Source of the DNA: Bordetella genomosp. 12
GTDB taxonomy: Bacteria > Pseudomonadota > Gammaproteobacteria > Burkholderiales > Burkholderiaceae_B
Reading direction: 5' to 3'
DNA: 64,000 nt
NCBI RefSeq assembly: GCF_002261355.1
Contig: NZ_NEVU01000003.1
Location: 1,364,001 to 1,428,000, forward strand
Position 1 is the stretch's first letter, and each line of letters starts with the position of its first letter. A program made the position numbers and the translations under genes. Under the pieces are notes generated by a model. That model saw only the letters and a list, made by a program, of their open reading frames with translations, ran no database searches and was not told where the DNA came from. Below are positions 50,852 through 59,688 of the stretch, in pieces.

Positions 50852-51838
50852 ATGCCCCATTCCCTTTTGACACGGCGCGCCGTGCTGCTGGCCGGCCTGA
50901 TGCTGAGCCTGGGCTCGCAAGCCTTTGCCGCGCAGGAGAGCTGGCCGCAGCGGCCGATCCGCATGGTGGTCGCCGGGTCGCCGGGCGCGGGCGGCGATAT
51001 CTTTGCGCGTTTGATCTCCACGCCCCTGGCCCAGGCGCTCAAGCAGCCGGTGGTCGTGGAGACCAAGCCCGGCGCCAATGGCATGATCGCCGCCGACAAC
51101 GTGGTTCGCTCGGCCAACGATGGCTACACCCTGCTCTTCGCACCCTCGTCGACCATCCTGCTCAACCCCGTCGTATTGCCTTCTCTGCCCTACGACACCG
51201 AAAAAGATCTGGTGCCGGTGGCCCAGGTCGGCGCCGCCGGCATCCTGCTCGTGGCCAACCCCAGCACGGGCTTCAAGAACCTGGCCGACATGGTGGCCTA
51301 CGCCAAAGCCAATCCGGGCAAGCTGGCCTATGGCTCATGGGGCACGGGCTCTTCCGGCCATCTGGCGATGGAAGGCATCAAGGCACGCTACGGTCTGGAC
51401 ATGCCGCATGTCCCTTACAAGCAACTCGTCACCGAGAGCACCGATCTGATCGCCAACAACATCAGCGTGGGCTTCATGGACATCGCTTCGCCCATCCCGC
51501 ACATGCGTGCCGGCAAGCTGGTGGCCCTGGGCCAGACGGGCTCGCGCCGCTGGCCGGCCACGATGGATGTCCCCACGCTGGCCGAGCAAGGCTACAAGTT
51601 CGAAGCCGATGGCTGGTACGGCGTGTTCGCGCCGGCGGGCACTGCGCCGGAAATCATCGAGCGCCTCAACGCCGAGATCTACCGTGCGCAACACGACCCG
51701 GAAGTCCAGGAAAAAATCGAAGGGCAGAACATGATCGTCCCGCCTGACGCGACCGCACAGGAGTTCGCCGCCTCGATCAAACGCGATGCCACGATCTGGC
51801 AAGACCTGGCCAAGCTATCGGATCTGAAGAACAAGTAA
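50852..51838 (+). CDS. Bug-family periplasmic solute receptor
   Basis: Receptor of 328 residues with N-terminus LTRRAVLLAGLMLSLGSQAFA (Tat-like TRRAVL, but the hydrophobic core also fits Sec). Mature WPQRPIRMVVAGSPGAGGDIFARLIS, VVVETKPGANGMIAADN and NDGYTLLFAPSS. The ligand loop VVAGSPGAGGD differs from the usual VVPxxPGG. It is followed 72 bp on by an SDR gene and faces the other Bug gene; TAGAAT at 50805-50810 may be its -10 box. The pair may bring in alternative substrates for the CoA pathway next door. Confidence 0.88.
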   Translation: MPHSLLTRRAVLLAGLMLSLGSQAFAAQESWPQRPIRMVVAGSPGAGGDIFARLISTPLAQALKQPVVVETKPGANGMIAADNVVRSANDGYTLLFAPSSTILLNPVVLPSLPYDTEKDLVPVAQVGAAGILLVANPSTGFKNLADMVAYAKANPGKLAYGSWGTGSSGHLAMEGIKARYGLDMPHVPYKQLVTESTDLIANNISVGFMDIASPIPHMRAGKLVALGQTGSRRWPATMDVPTLAEQGYKFEADGWYGVFAPAGTAPEIIERLNAEIYRAQHDPEVQEKIEGQNMIVPPDATAQEFAASIKRDATIWQDLAKLSDLKNK

Positions 51839-51910
51839 GCACACGCCCCGCCGCGCTGCCTGTTCGGGCAACGCGCGCTCCCCCCACCTTGTCCGCTTGA
51901 AGGGTTCTGC

Positions 51911-52696
51911 ATGGACACCGTTGGCTCCACCGTCTTTTCCCCCTCCGCTCTGCTGGGCCGCGTGGCTGTCGTGACAGGCGCCACCGGTGGCATTGGTCAG
52001 GCCATCTGCCAGCAACTGCACACCATGGGCGCCCAGGTCGTGCACGTGGACATCCATGCCGCCGAGCCCCCTGCCACCACGGCCGGCCGGATCGATCTGC
52101 GATGCGACATCGCCGATCCGGACTCCGTGGCGCAGATGGCCCAACAGGTCCGCAGCCGCCTGGGCCGCTGCGATATCCTAGTCAATAACGCCGCGGTCAG
52201 CGCGCCACCGACCGCGCTGGAAGACTTCCTCATCGATCTGTGGGACAGGATCATGCGCGTCAACCTGCGCGGCGCCTTGCTGTGCGCGCAAGCGCTGTTC
52301 CCGCTCCTGCGCGAGCAGCCGGCCGGCAGTATCGTCAACGTCGCGTCGATTTCCGCCCACGCGCCCACCCGGGTCGGCGCCTATGGCACCGCCAAGGCCG
52401 GCTTGCAGGCGCTGACCCGCCAGATGGCCGTCGAATGGGGGCCGCTGGGTATTCGGGCCAACGCCATCAGCCCCGGGATGATCCGTACGCCCTTATCCGA
52501 GGCGCACTATCGCGATGACGCCGTGCTCCAGAAGCGCCATGCCAGCATCCCGGCGCGCCGCACCGGGTGGCCCCAAGACATCGCCGGCGCGGTGGCGTTT
52601 CTGGCCAGCGACGCCGCGCTTTATGTCAATGGCGAGGATATCGTCGTCGACGGCGGTTTTCTCAAAGCCTCGCTGAGTAATCTGTACCGCGCCTGA
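51911..52696 (+). CDS. Short-chain dehydrogenase/reductase (SDR)
   Basis: SDR of 261 residues. Cofactor motif VVTGATGGIGQAICQ (about 20-34), NNAAVSAPP, catalytic Ser in NVASISAHAP and Tyr/Lys in YGTAKAG. An N-terminal extension of about 15 residues precedes the fold. Third SDR in this 5-kb stretch, distinct from the other two. It is probably cotranscribed with the Bug gene 72 bp upstream and acts on the imported compound or a derivative; it is followed by a GC-rich hairpin. Confidence 0.9.
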   Translation: MDTVGSTVFSPSALLGRVAVVTGATGGIGQAICQQLHTMGAQVVHVDIHAAEPPATTAGRIDLRCDIADPDSVAQMAQQVRSRLGRCDILVNNAAVSAPPTALEDFLIDLWDRIMRVNLRGALLCAQALFPLLREQPAGSIVNVASISAHAPTRVGAYGTAKAGLQALTRQMAVEWGPLGIRANAISPGMIRTPLSEAHYRDDAVLQKRHASIPARRTGWPQDIAGAVAFLASDAALYVNGEDIVVDGGFLKASLSNLYRA

Positions 52697-52699
52697 CCC

Positions 52700-52728
52700 G
52701 CCGCGGCCACGCGCGTTTGGGCCGCGGC
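52700..52728 (+). terminator. GC-rich hairpin after the SDR gene
   Basis: GCCGCGGCC (52700-52708) pairs perfectly with GGCCGCGGC (52720-52728), 11-base loop, starting 3 bp after the SDR stop codon. Only CTTCATT follows, so the T-tract is weak. Position favours termination. Confidence 0.45.
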
Positions 52729-52865
52729 CTTCATTAGCTATATCCCCCCGGGCCTGCCTCAGGCAAACTATCACCGCCGGTCGAATAATAGAACCGGCAG
52801 GGTGTTCTGCTGTTGCGCGTAAATAAGGTTGATGATTAGCCCTTTACTCACAGGCCTCTCGCTCC

Positions 52866-54995
52866 ATGGGATTTCGCATAATTGGTGCCGCTTTACCCAA
52901 AGCCGTCTTGTGCAGCGTTTTTCTGTTTCTGGTCAGCGGTTGTTCGCTCTTGCAGGAGTTTCAGCCCGCGGTGGCGATAGAGCCCATCCCGCCCAGTGAA
53001 TATATCCGCCATCAGCGCGGCGACGTGCTGGCCACCGGCAAGCTGAGCGGCCCCACCACGCAGGCGCTTCAGGTCACCGGACTGGATATCGGGGCCTGCA
53101 AATCCAGCCAGGATCCGGCCTGCATCCCGGGCCTGGAAGCGGCCTCCGGGCTCTCCTCCGAGCGCCGCCTCGCCGCCCTGGCGGAACTGGCCCTGCAGCG
53201 GGCCATCCCCACCACCGAAGCCCATGCATCGGTCACGCCGGCGCAGGCCATCGATCTCTGGATGGATGTGGCCCGTTACGCCTATGCTTACCTCTTCTTC
53301 ACGGACAAGTCCTCGCAGGATCGCGCCTTCGAAGACCGGCAGACCCAGGTCCGGGACTGGTACAACTATGCGGTCCAGCAAACCCTGCTGGCCCTGTTTG
53401 CCGAGATGAACCGCAGCGCGACGGTCGTCACCGCCGGACAGCAGCGGGTCGCGGTGGGCGATTGGAACATCCTGTTCGACATCAAAGTGCGCCTGCCTGG
53501 CGACCGTGGCATGCCCAATGAGCTGCTGCCGGCCTCATCCCTGTCGTTCAAGGGTGTGCGCAATACCTACCGCCGCGATGGCCTGGGCGCCGAGCTGGTC
53601 GCGCTGGTCGACAGCACGCCCGTCGTGCTGACCTCGTCCACCGACGCCGCCACGCCCCCGCCCCCGAACAACCCGCGTGCCGCCACGCGCACGCCGATGT
53701 GGAGCGAGATGCCCTCGCCCAACATCACCGCCCTGGTTCACTTCAACGGCGGCGACCTCGACAGCGTGCTGCGCTCGCAGGACGTGCGCATCAGCGTGCA
53801 CGACCCGCTCGTCGAAAGCGAAGTCCCGGTCAACGGACAGCTCGTGCCGCTGGCCGGCAACTTCACGGCGGGCTATGGCGTGTGGCTGGCCAATTCCGGC
53901 TTCAATCGCCAATCGCTGCTCAGCCTGTTCGGGCGCGAACAGGGCATCGCGCAGCCCCACCTGTACATGATGCAGCCCTTCGATCCCAAGCGGCGCATCA
54001 TTCTGCTCATCCACGGGCTGGCCAGCAGCCCCGAGGCCTGGGTCAACGTCGCCAACGAGGTCCTCAGCGACGACAGTCTGCGCAGCGAGTACCAGGTGTG
54101 GCAGATGTATTACCCGACCAATATGCCGGTGCTGGTCAACCATCTCGCTATCCGCGAATTGTTGACCGACGCCTTGCACCAGCTGGACCCCCACGGCAAC
54201 AGCCGCGCCGCCCAGGGCATCGTCGTCATTGGCCACAGCATGGGCGGGCTCATCAGCCGGCTGCTCATCTCCTCTTCGGGCGATCAACTGCTGGACTGGG
54301 CGCGCGACAAGCAGGGCATCGCCCCGGAACTGCTGAGCCAGACCTCCCCGAGCCTGCGGCCCATGCTGGACTTCAAGCCCTTTCCCGGTGTCGAACGCGC
54401 CATCTTCATCGCCTCACCCCATCGCGGCACTTCCGTTGCCGCCGGCGGGCTGGCGCACTGGGTCTCGGGTTTTATCCGCCTGCCCATCACCTTGCTCGAA
54501 GGGCTCGACGGCAAGCTGCAGGCCCAGACCGGAAAGTCCTCCGACGGCGTCTCGCGCCTGGTCGCCGCCGTGCCCAACAGCATCGACAACCTGAGCGAAC
54601 ACGACAGCTTCGTCATCGCCGCATCGGACCTGCCGATCAACCCGGATGTGTGCTACCACTCGATCATTGCGCGCCGCTCGCCCGACGGCTCGCTGGCCAA
54701 TACTGACGACGGCCTCGTGCCCTACGCCAGCTCGCATCTTGCGGGCGCGGAATCCGAAAAAATCATCGTCTCGGGGCATAGCGTGCAACAGAGCGCCGCG
54801 GCCATCATCGAGATCCGCCGCATCCTGCACGAAGATATCGAAGACTACCGCCGCCATCCGCAACGTCACAACGTGGTGTGCGCGCCCCCTGCCCAGGCAG
54901 CCTCCAGCGACGCCAAGCTCGGCGGCCTGGCCCCAGCGGCCGCCCCCGGCCAGATCACGCCGCTGCGCGGCGTTGCGGCCCGCTTAAGCCCATGA
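52866..54995 (+). CDS. Outer-membrane-type lipoprotein with alpha/beta-hydrolase (lipase/esterase) domain
   Basis: Protein of 709 residues. Residues 1-26 form a lipoprotein signal with lipobox LVSGC (Cys26). Residues about 27-370 are a region I cannot assign. The C-terminal hydrolase has oxyanion-loop HGLASSP (His383), nucleophile GHSMGG (Ser458), an acid in NTDDGLVPY (Asp614/615) and catalytic His638 in SGHSVQQ. It is exported and probably anchored in the outer membrane, acting on lipids or esters outside the cytoplasm. Monocistronic, ended by a strong hairpin shared with the convergent gene. A patatin or PHB depolymerase role is not supported. Confidence 0.88.
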   Translation: MGFRIIGAALPKAVLCSVFLFLVSGCSLLQEFQPAVAIEPIPPSEYIRHQRGDVLATGKLSGPTTQALQVTGLDIGACKSSQDPACIPGLEAASGLSSERRLAALAELALQRAIPTTEAHASVTPAQAIDLWMDVARYAYAYLFFTDKSSQDRAFEDRQTQVRDWYNYAVQQTLLALFAEMNRSATVVTAGQQRVAVGDWNILFDIKVRLPGDRGMPNELLPASSLSFKGVRNTYRRDGLGAELVALVDSTPVVLTSSTDAATPPPPNNPRAATRTPMWSEMPSPNITALVHFNGGDLDSVLRSQDVRISVHDPLVESEVPVNGQLVPLAGNFTAGYGVWLANSGFNRQSLLSLFGREQGIAQPHLYMMQPFDPKRRIILLIHGLASSPEAWVNVANEVLSDDSLRSEYQVWQMYYPTNMPVLVNHLAIRELLTDALHQLDPHGNSRAAQGIVVIGHSMGGLISRLLISSSGDQLLDWARDKQGIAPELLSQTSPSLRPMLDFKPFPGVERAIFIASPHRGTSVAAGGLAHWVSGFIRLPITLLEGLDGKLQAQTGKSSDGVSRLVAAVPNSIDNLSEHDSFVIAASDLPINPDVCYHSIIARRSPDGSLANTDDGLVPYASSHLAGAESEKIIVSGHSVQQSAAAIIEIRRILHEDIEDYRRHPQRHNVVCAPPAQAASSDAKLGGLAPAAAPGQITPLRGVAARLSP

Positions 54996-55034
54996 AAAAA
55001 ACCGGGCACTCGCATTACGAGTGTCCGGCTTTTG
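54995..55034. terminator. Bidirectional intrinsic terminator
   Basis: CCGGGCACTCG (55002-55012), loop CATTA, CGAGTGTCCGG (55018-55028), with one G-U pair. Plus-strand readthrough meets TTTT; minus-strand readthrough meets seven T residues (A7 at 54995-55001). It lies between the lipoprotein and DUF1269 genes and can end both. A second GC hairpin, GCGGGCG/CGCCCGC (55044-55064), lies beside it. Confidence 0.85.
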
Positions 55035-55074
55035 CTTTGCAGAGCGGGCGGGTCAATCGCCCGCCTGCAAGGGC

Positions 55075-55686
55075 TTAGGCCCGGCTGCTGGAGAAAAACT
55101 TCTCCAGCTTGGCCTTGACGGCATCCCACTTCTTGTCGCGCTCGGCCTTGCGCTCGGCCTTCTTGCCAGCGCGAATCGCGTCTTCTGCCGCGTCAGCGGC
55201 AGCTTCGGCGGCAGCCACCGAACTGGCCACTTCATCGAACAACTCGTCATAGCGCACCCGCAGCGCGCGGCCGCCGGAGCTCTTGACGAACGCATCGAGC
55301 AGGCTCGGATCGACTTCTTCGACGTCGGCGATCAAAGCGGTGGTTCCGGGAAGGATTTGCGCGCTCAAGGAGCTCAGCAGCAGATCATCTCCCGTGGCGG
55401 CGTCGGCATCGGCCAAGGAGCCGAACAGCGCGCCGCCCGAAAAGCCGAGCAGGATCCCGACCGGGCCGCCAAGAATACCCACAACCGCGCCGATCACCGA
55501 ACCGGTGGCTGCGCCCGTGCCGAAAATGCTGTTGGCGCCTTCGCGCACGGAGATGTGGCCGGAGGCGTCGCGTTGCACGACTGCCATTTGGTTGATCGTG
55601 GCGGGGGAAGATGAGGACAAATCGGTAAACGCCTTGTAGGCGCGCGATTCATCGTCCCACGTAATCGCAACAACATTTCTTGTCAT
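55075..55686 (-). CDS. DUF1269-family protein with a glycine-rich membrane hairpin
   Basis: Protein of 203 residues starting MTRNVVAITWDDESRAYKAF (an upstream in-frame ATG is rejected because it adds an unrelated tail). Residues about 60-98 form a Gly-rich hydrophobic hairpin, GTGAATGSVIGAVVGILGGPVGILLGFSGGALFGSL, typical of DUF1269 and GlsB/YeaQ-like stress proteins. The C-terminal 50 residues are a charged coiled coil rich in Ala, Glu and Lys (AAEAAADAAEDAIRAGKKAERKAERDKK). Function unknown; likely membrane associated and stress related. Monocistronic, ended by the shared terminator. Confidence 0.8.
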   Translation of the reverse strand: MTRNVVAITWDDESRAYKAFTDLSSSSPATINQMAVVQRDASGHISVREGANSIFGTGAATGSVIGAVVGILGGPVGILLGFSGGALFGSLADADAATGDDLLLSSLSAQILPGTTALIADVEEVDPSLLDAFVKSSGGRALRVRYDELFDEVASSVAAAEAAADAAEDAIRAGKKAERKAERDKKWDAVKAKLEKFFSSSRA

Positions 55687-56086
55687 GCCAAGTACCCCTA
55701 TTGAGAACAACCGGACAGGAAACAAAGCCTCTCAACAAGCACCACAGCCAGCCATGCCGCACCGCAGCACTCACTGATGTAAACAAAAATTGCGTACTGA
55801 CAATCAGCCGGCGAGGTCGAGCGCCAGGCCCGACGCTCGCAATGGGAATGAGAATTTAAGTCGATCAGCGCGCGCAGTGTCAATTGCGGCAATCAAATAA
55901 TCTTTCGGCAAGTTGAAACAAAACCATTCTTAATCAGATAAAAATATCAAGACACTGCGCAACGTAATAGCCGTATTTATTCGAATAAATCGGGTGGTAA
56001 TTCCGCCGCCCTCCCGCCACCTCACCACCCCTGCTGCGGGCGCGCCGCAGTATGCTTGTCCGTGCGCCAATACATGCCGGACAGGA
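55687..56086. promoter_or_regulatory. AT-rich intergenic region with 16-bp palindrome
   Basis: About 400 bp without a supported gene, clearly richer in A+T than the rest of the window (for example 55901-55995). It contains ATTTATTCGAATAAAT (55975-55990), a perfect 16-bp palindrome about 100 bp before the LysR start, a candidate operator. It separates the DUF1269 gene from the sulfatase-cluster regulator and so holds both promoters. The base composition could reflect a nucleoid-protein-bound region. Confidence 0.55.
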
Positions 56087-56989
56087 ATGAACTTCTCACG
56101 CAACGATATCGCCGCCTTTCTTGAAGTGGTGCGCGCCGGCAGTGTCAGCCGCGCGGCCGACAATATCGGCGTCACGCAGCCCTCGGTGTCCAAGGCCTTA
56201 CGACGCCTCGAAGACGAGGCCGGCGTGACCCTGCTCGAACGCGGTGTGCATGGCGCCAAACTCACCAACGAAGGCCAGTTGTTCCACGAAACGGCGCGCC
56301 GCTATGAGGCGCAGCACCATGAACTGGTGCGCACGGCCACGGAACTGCGCGCCCGGCATTCGGGCCTGCTGCGTATAGGCATCACCAGCCCCGGCGAAAG
56401 CGTCGTGGTCCACAGTATGTCCGAGCTGGTCCGCCGCCGGCCGGGCGTGCGGCTGCAACTGCGCATCGGCAAATCCGACGAGCTCAATGCCGCCGTCGAA
56501 GACGGCCTGCTGGATCTGGCCGTGGCGCCCACTTACCCGGGACAACACTGGAGCTGCACTCAGCTGACCCTGGCCGAGGAGGACTCGCGCCTGGTGGCCC
56601 GTGTCCACCATCCCCTGGCGCAGAAAGCCAACCTGCAACTGTGCGACCTGGCCCCCTATGCCTGGGTCATGGCCTCGCAGCACAGCGCCGCCCGGCAATT
56701 GCTCAACGGCATTTTTCAAAGCCATAACGAGCCGGTGCCCCGCGTGGCGCTTGAAGTCGACTACATGTCCGAAGCGTCGCTGGGATTGCTGGCCTCCACC
56801 GACCTGCTCGCGCTGGTGCGCAGCCCTTTGCTGCGCGGCTGGCTGGGCCGCGTCGTGCCGCTGCCCCTGGCACAACTGCACATCAAGCGCTCGCTGGTGC
56901 TGCTGACCCGCCCGGAAGCGGAATGGTCACACCTGATGGTCGAATTCCGTGGCGTGCTGCTGGCGGCGATGGCGCCACCGCACAGGTAG
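56087..56989 (+). CDS. LysR-family transcriptional regulator of the sulfatase operon
   Basis: Regulator of 300 residues starting at ATG 56087 (MNFSRNDIAAFLEVVRAGSVSRAADNIGVTQPSVSKALRRLEDEAGV); the helix-turn-helix is intact. The ribosome site is weak, and no better in-frame start exists, so translation may be inefficient. The effector domain spans about 90-290. It is 107 bp upstream of the sulfatase on the same strand and is the obvious controller of that operon; a 16-bp palindrome precedes it. Confidence 0.88.
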   Translation: MNFSRNDIAAFLEVVRAGSVSRAADNIGVTQPSVSKALRRLEDEAGVTLLERGVHGAKLTNEGQLFHETARRYEAQHHELVRTATELRARHSGLLRIGITSPGESVVVHSMSELVRRRPGVRLQLRIGKSDELNAAVEDGLLDLAVAPTYPGQHWSCTQLTLAEEDSRLVARVHHPLAQKANLQLCDLAPYAWVMASQHSAARQLLNGIFQSHNEPVPRVALEVDYMSEASLGLLASTDLLALVRSPLLRGWLGRVVPLPLAQLHIKRSLVLLTRPEAEWSHLMVEFRGVLLAAMAPPHR

Positions 56990-57096
56990 TTTCCCGATAT
57001 ATGCCCACCAGGCATGTTTTGCAGTTCAATTGAGCATGGCTGACGGCGGCTTCTGGCGCGACGCTGCGGGTTCCGGAACTCCACAAGCTTTGCGCC

Positions 57097-58425
57097 ATGA
57101 CTCAACCCAACATCGTCCTTATCGTTGCCGACAATCTAGGCTGGGGCGAACTCGGCTGCTACGGCGGCGGGGCCCTGCGCGGGGCCCCCACTCCCCGCAT
57201 CGACCAACTGGCCCGCGAGGGTCTGCTGCTGCAGAACTTCAACGTCGAGAGCGACTGTGTGCCCACGCGGTCGGCCTTGATGACCGGCCGCCACCCCATC
57301 CGTACGGGCAGCCTGCAGTCGGTGCCTCCGGGTCTGCCGCAAGGTCTGACCCGCTGGGAAGTCACCCTGCCGCAGTTGCTGTCGGCGCAGGGCTATGCCA
57401 CGGCGCACTTCGGCAAATGGCATTTGGGCGACATCGAGGGCCGCTATCCCAGTGACCGCGGCTTCGACGAATGGTATGGCATCCCCCGAACCACCGACGA
57501 AAGCCAATTCACTTCCAGCGTGGGCTATGACCCGCTGGTGGCGGAGCTGCCTTACATCATGGAGGGCAAGGCGGGAGAGCCCTCGCGCAAGGTCAAGCTG
57601 TACGACCTGGAGTCGCGGCGCGGCATCGACGCCGACCTGGTCGACAAGAGCCGCGCCTTCATCGAACGCCACACCCAGGCAGGCAAGCCCTTCTTTCTGT
57701 ATCTGCCCTTGGTGCACCTGCACTTTCCCACCCTGCCGCACCCGGATTTCGCGGGCAGCACCGGCAACGGCGATTTCGCGGACTCCATGGCCGAGATGGA
57801 TCACCGGGTCGGGCAGATCGTCGATGAGGTCGCGCGCCTGGGCATCGCCGAGAACACCGTGTTCATCTTCTGCAGCGACAACGGCCCCGAGTTCCGCGCT
57901 CCGTTCCGCGGCACCGCCGGGCCGTGGCGCGGCACCTACCATACCGCCATGGAAGGCAGCCTGCGGGTGCCCTTCATTGCACGCTGGCCCGGCAATATCG
58001 CACCGGGCCGCATCAGCAATGAGATCCTCCACGTCACCGACATCTTCGCCACCCTGGCCAAACTGGGCGGCGCTCCGGTGCCCGAGGACCGCCCCATCGA
58101 CGGCGTCGACCAGAGCGCGTTTCTGTTCGGCAACGCCGAGAAATCGGCGCGAGAAGGTTTCATCTTCTATATCAAGCAGGAAATGCGCGCGCTCAAATGG
58201 CGCGACTGGAAGCTGCATTTTTACTGGGAGCCCGAGGTCAACGAGGGCAAGGGCAAACTGGAATCGCCCTATCTGTTCAACCTGACGCGCGACCCCAAGG
58301 AGGAGACCGATGTGCTGGTCTTCAATACCTGGGTGCTCGGCCCCATGCTGCGCATGGTCAAGGCCTTCAACGAAAGCGTCGAGGCCTTCCCCAACACCCG
58401 GCCAGGCGCCAAGGACCCCCTATGA
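57097..58425 (+). CDS. Cys-type (formylglycine) sulfatase, apparently cytosolic
   Basis: Enzyme of 442 residues. The maturation motif is CVPTRSALMTGR with Cys54, to be converted to formylglycine. Metal ligands are Asp12/Asn13 in LIVADNLGWGELGCYGG (many sulfatases have DD here) and Asp261/Asn262 in FCSDNGPE; GKWHLGD is the conserved second block. There is no signal peptide, unlike most arylsulfatases. It hydrolyses a sulfate ester; aryl or alkyl cannot be decided. It overlaps the aminotransferase gene by 4 bp. A phosphonate monoester hydrolase is the main alternative. A formylglycine-generating enzyme must be elsewhere. Confidence 0.88.
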   Translation: MTQPNIVLIVADNLGWGELGCYGGGALRGAPTPRIDQLAREGLLLQNFNVESDCVPTRSALMTGRHPIRTGSLQSVPPGLPQGLTRWEVTLPQLLSAQGYATAHFGKWHLGDIEGRYPSDRGFDEWYGIPRTTDESQFTSSVGYDPLVAELPYIMEGKAGEPSRKVKLYDLESRRGIDADLVDKSRAFIERHTQAGKPFFLYLPLVHLHFPTLPHPDFAGSTGNGDFADSMAEMDHRVGQIVDEVARLGIAENTVFIFCSDNGPEFRAPFRGTAGPWRGTYHTAMEGSLRVPFIARWPGNIAPGRISNEILHVTDIFATLAKLGGAPVPEDRPIDGVDQSAFLFGNAEKSAREGFIFYIKQEMRALKWRDWKLHFYWEPEVNEGKGKLESPYLFNLTRDPKEETDVLVFNTWVLGPMLRMVKAFNESVEAFPNTRPGAKDPL

Positions 58426-59654
58426 GCGCCTCGCCCTTCGCCCATGTGCCGCCCTTCGCGGGCGATCCCATTCTGTCCTTGAACGAAGACTTCGGGCGAG
58501 ATCCCCGGCCTGACAAGGTCAATCTTGGCATCGGTGTCTATCTCGACGAGCACGGCATCCTGCCCCAGTTGGCGGCGGTCCGCGAAGCGGAATGCCGCGT
58601 CTTCCAACGCGGCGGAGCCAAACCCTATCTGCCCATGAGCGGCGCGCCCGACTATCGCCACCTGGCGCAGGAACTGGCCTTTGGCGCCGACGCCGCTGTG
58701 CTGCGGCAAGGCCGCGTCGCGACCATCCAGACGCTGGGCGGTTCGGGCGCGCTGCGCATCGGTGCGGACTTTCTCAAGGCCAGCCACCCTGCGAGCGGCG
58801 CCTGGGTCAGCGACCCGACCTGGGAGAACCATTACGGCTTGCTGGGCGGCTGCGGCATCGAGGTCCAGCCTTACCCTTATTACGACCCCGCTACCGGCGG
58901 CATCGCCCTGGACCGGATGCTGCACACCCTGTCGGCCCTGCCCGCGCGCAGCATCGTCGTGCTGCACGCCTGCTGCCACAACCCCACCGGGGTCGATCCG
59001 AGCCCAGCCGAGTGGGAAGCGATCTGCCAGGTCATCGCCGATCGCGGACTCATCGCCTTCGTGGACATGGCCTACCAAGGCTTCGGGCGGGGCATGGACG
59101 AAGATGCCAGGGTGCCGCGCATGCTGGCCCAGGCGGGCGCCAGCTTCCTGCTGGCTTGCAGTTTCTCCAAGAATCTGTCGCTGTACGGCGAGCGCTGCGG
59201 CGCCCTGCATGTCGTCTGCGGCTCGGCCGACGAAGCCGTCCGCGTGCAGGGGCAATTGCAGGCGGCCGTGCGCCGCAACTACTCCAACCCGCCGACCCAG
59301 GGCGCCGCACTCATCGCCACCGTTCTGGCCGACGAGGCGCTCAGAGCGAGCTGGCTGGCCGAACTCTCGGCCATGCGCGAGCGTATCGCCGACATGCGCG
59401 TCAGGCTGCGGGCCGCGCTGCAAGCCCTGCTGCCCGCCGCAGACTACGGTTATCTCACCCGGCAGCAAGGCCTGTTCAGCTACACCGGGCTGAGCCCTGA
59501 GCACGTGGACAGGCTGCGCCAGGACAGCGCCATCTACCTGCTGCGCTCCGGTCGCATGTGCATGGCCGGGCTGACCCCCGCCAACCTGCCTCATGTGGCC
59601 CGCGCCATCGCCGCCACCGTCGCCCAACCCCAACCCGCCCCGCAGGCGGCATAG
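58422..59654 (+). CDS. Class I aminotransferase (aspartate/aromatic type)
   Basis: PLP enzyme of 410 residues starting MSASPFAHVPPFAGDPILSLNEDFGRDPRPDKVNLGIGVYLDEHG, the AspC/TyrB N-terminus. PLP residues include CCHNPTGVDPS and the Schiff-base Lys250 in CSFSKNLSLYGERCGAL; the terminal Arg of MCMAGLTPANL binds the alpha-carboxylate region. It would transaminate aspartate, an aromatic amino acid or, as known for aspartate aminotransferases, cysteate to sulfopyruvate. It is coupled to the sulfatase by an ATGA overlap, so it probably acts on the product of desulfation or a related sulfonate. Confidence 0.9.
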   Translation: MSASPFAHVPPFAGDPILSLNEDFGRDPRPDKVNLGIGVYLDEHGILPQLAAVREAECRVFQRGGAKPYLPMSGAPDYRHLAQELAFGADAAVLRQGRVATIQTLGGSGALRIGADFLKASHPASGAWVSDPTWENHYGLLGGCGIEVQPYPYYDPATGGIALDRMLHTLSALPARSIVVLHACCHNPTGVDPSPAEWEAICQVIADRGLIAFVDMAYQGFGRGMDEDARVPRMLAQAGASFLLACSFSKNLSLYGERCGALHVVCGSADEAVRVQGQLQAAVRRNYSNPPTQGAALIATVLADEALRASWLAELSAMRERIADMRVRLRAALQALLPAADYGYLTRQQGLFSYTGLSPEHVDRLRQDSAIYLLRSGRMCMAGLTPANLPHVARAIAATVAQPQPAPQAA

Positions 59655-59688
59655 CCTGGCCTTGAACCTTCACTGCATGAGGATGTCC

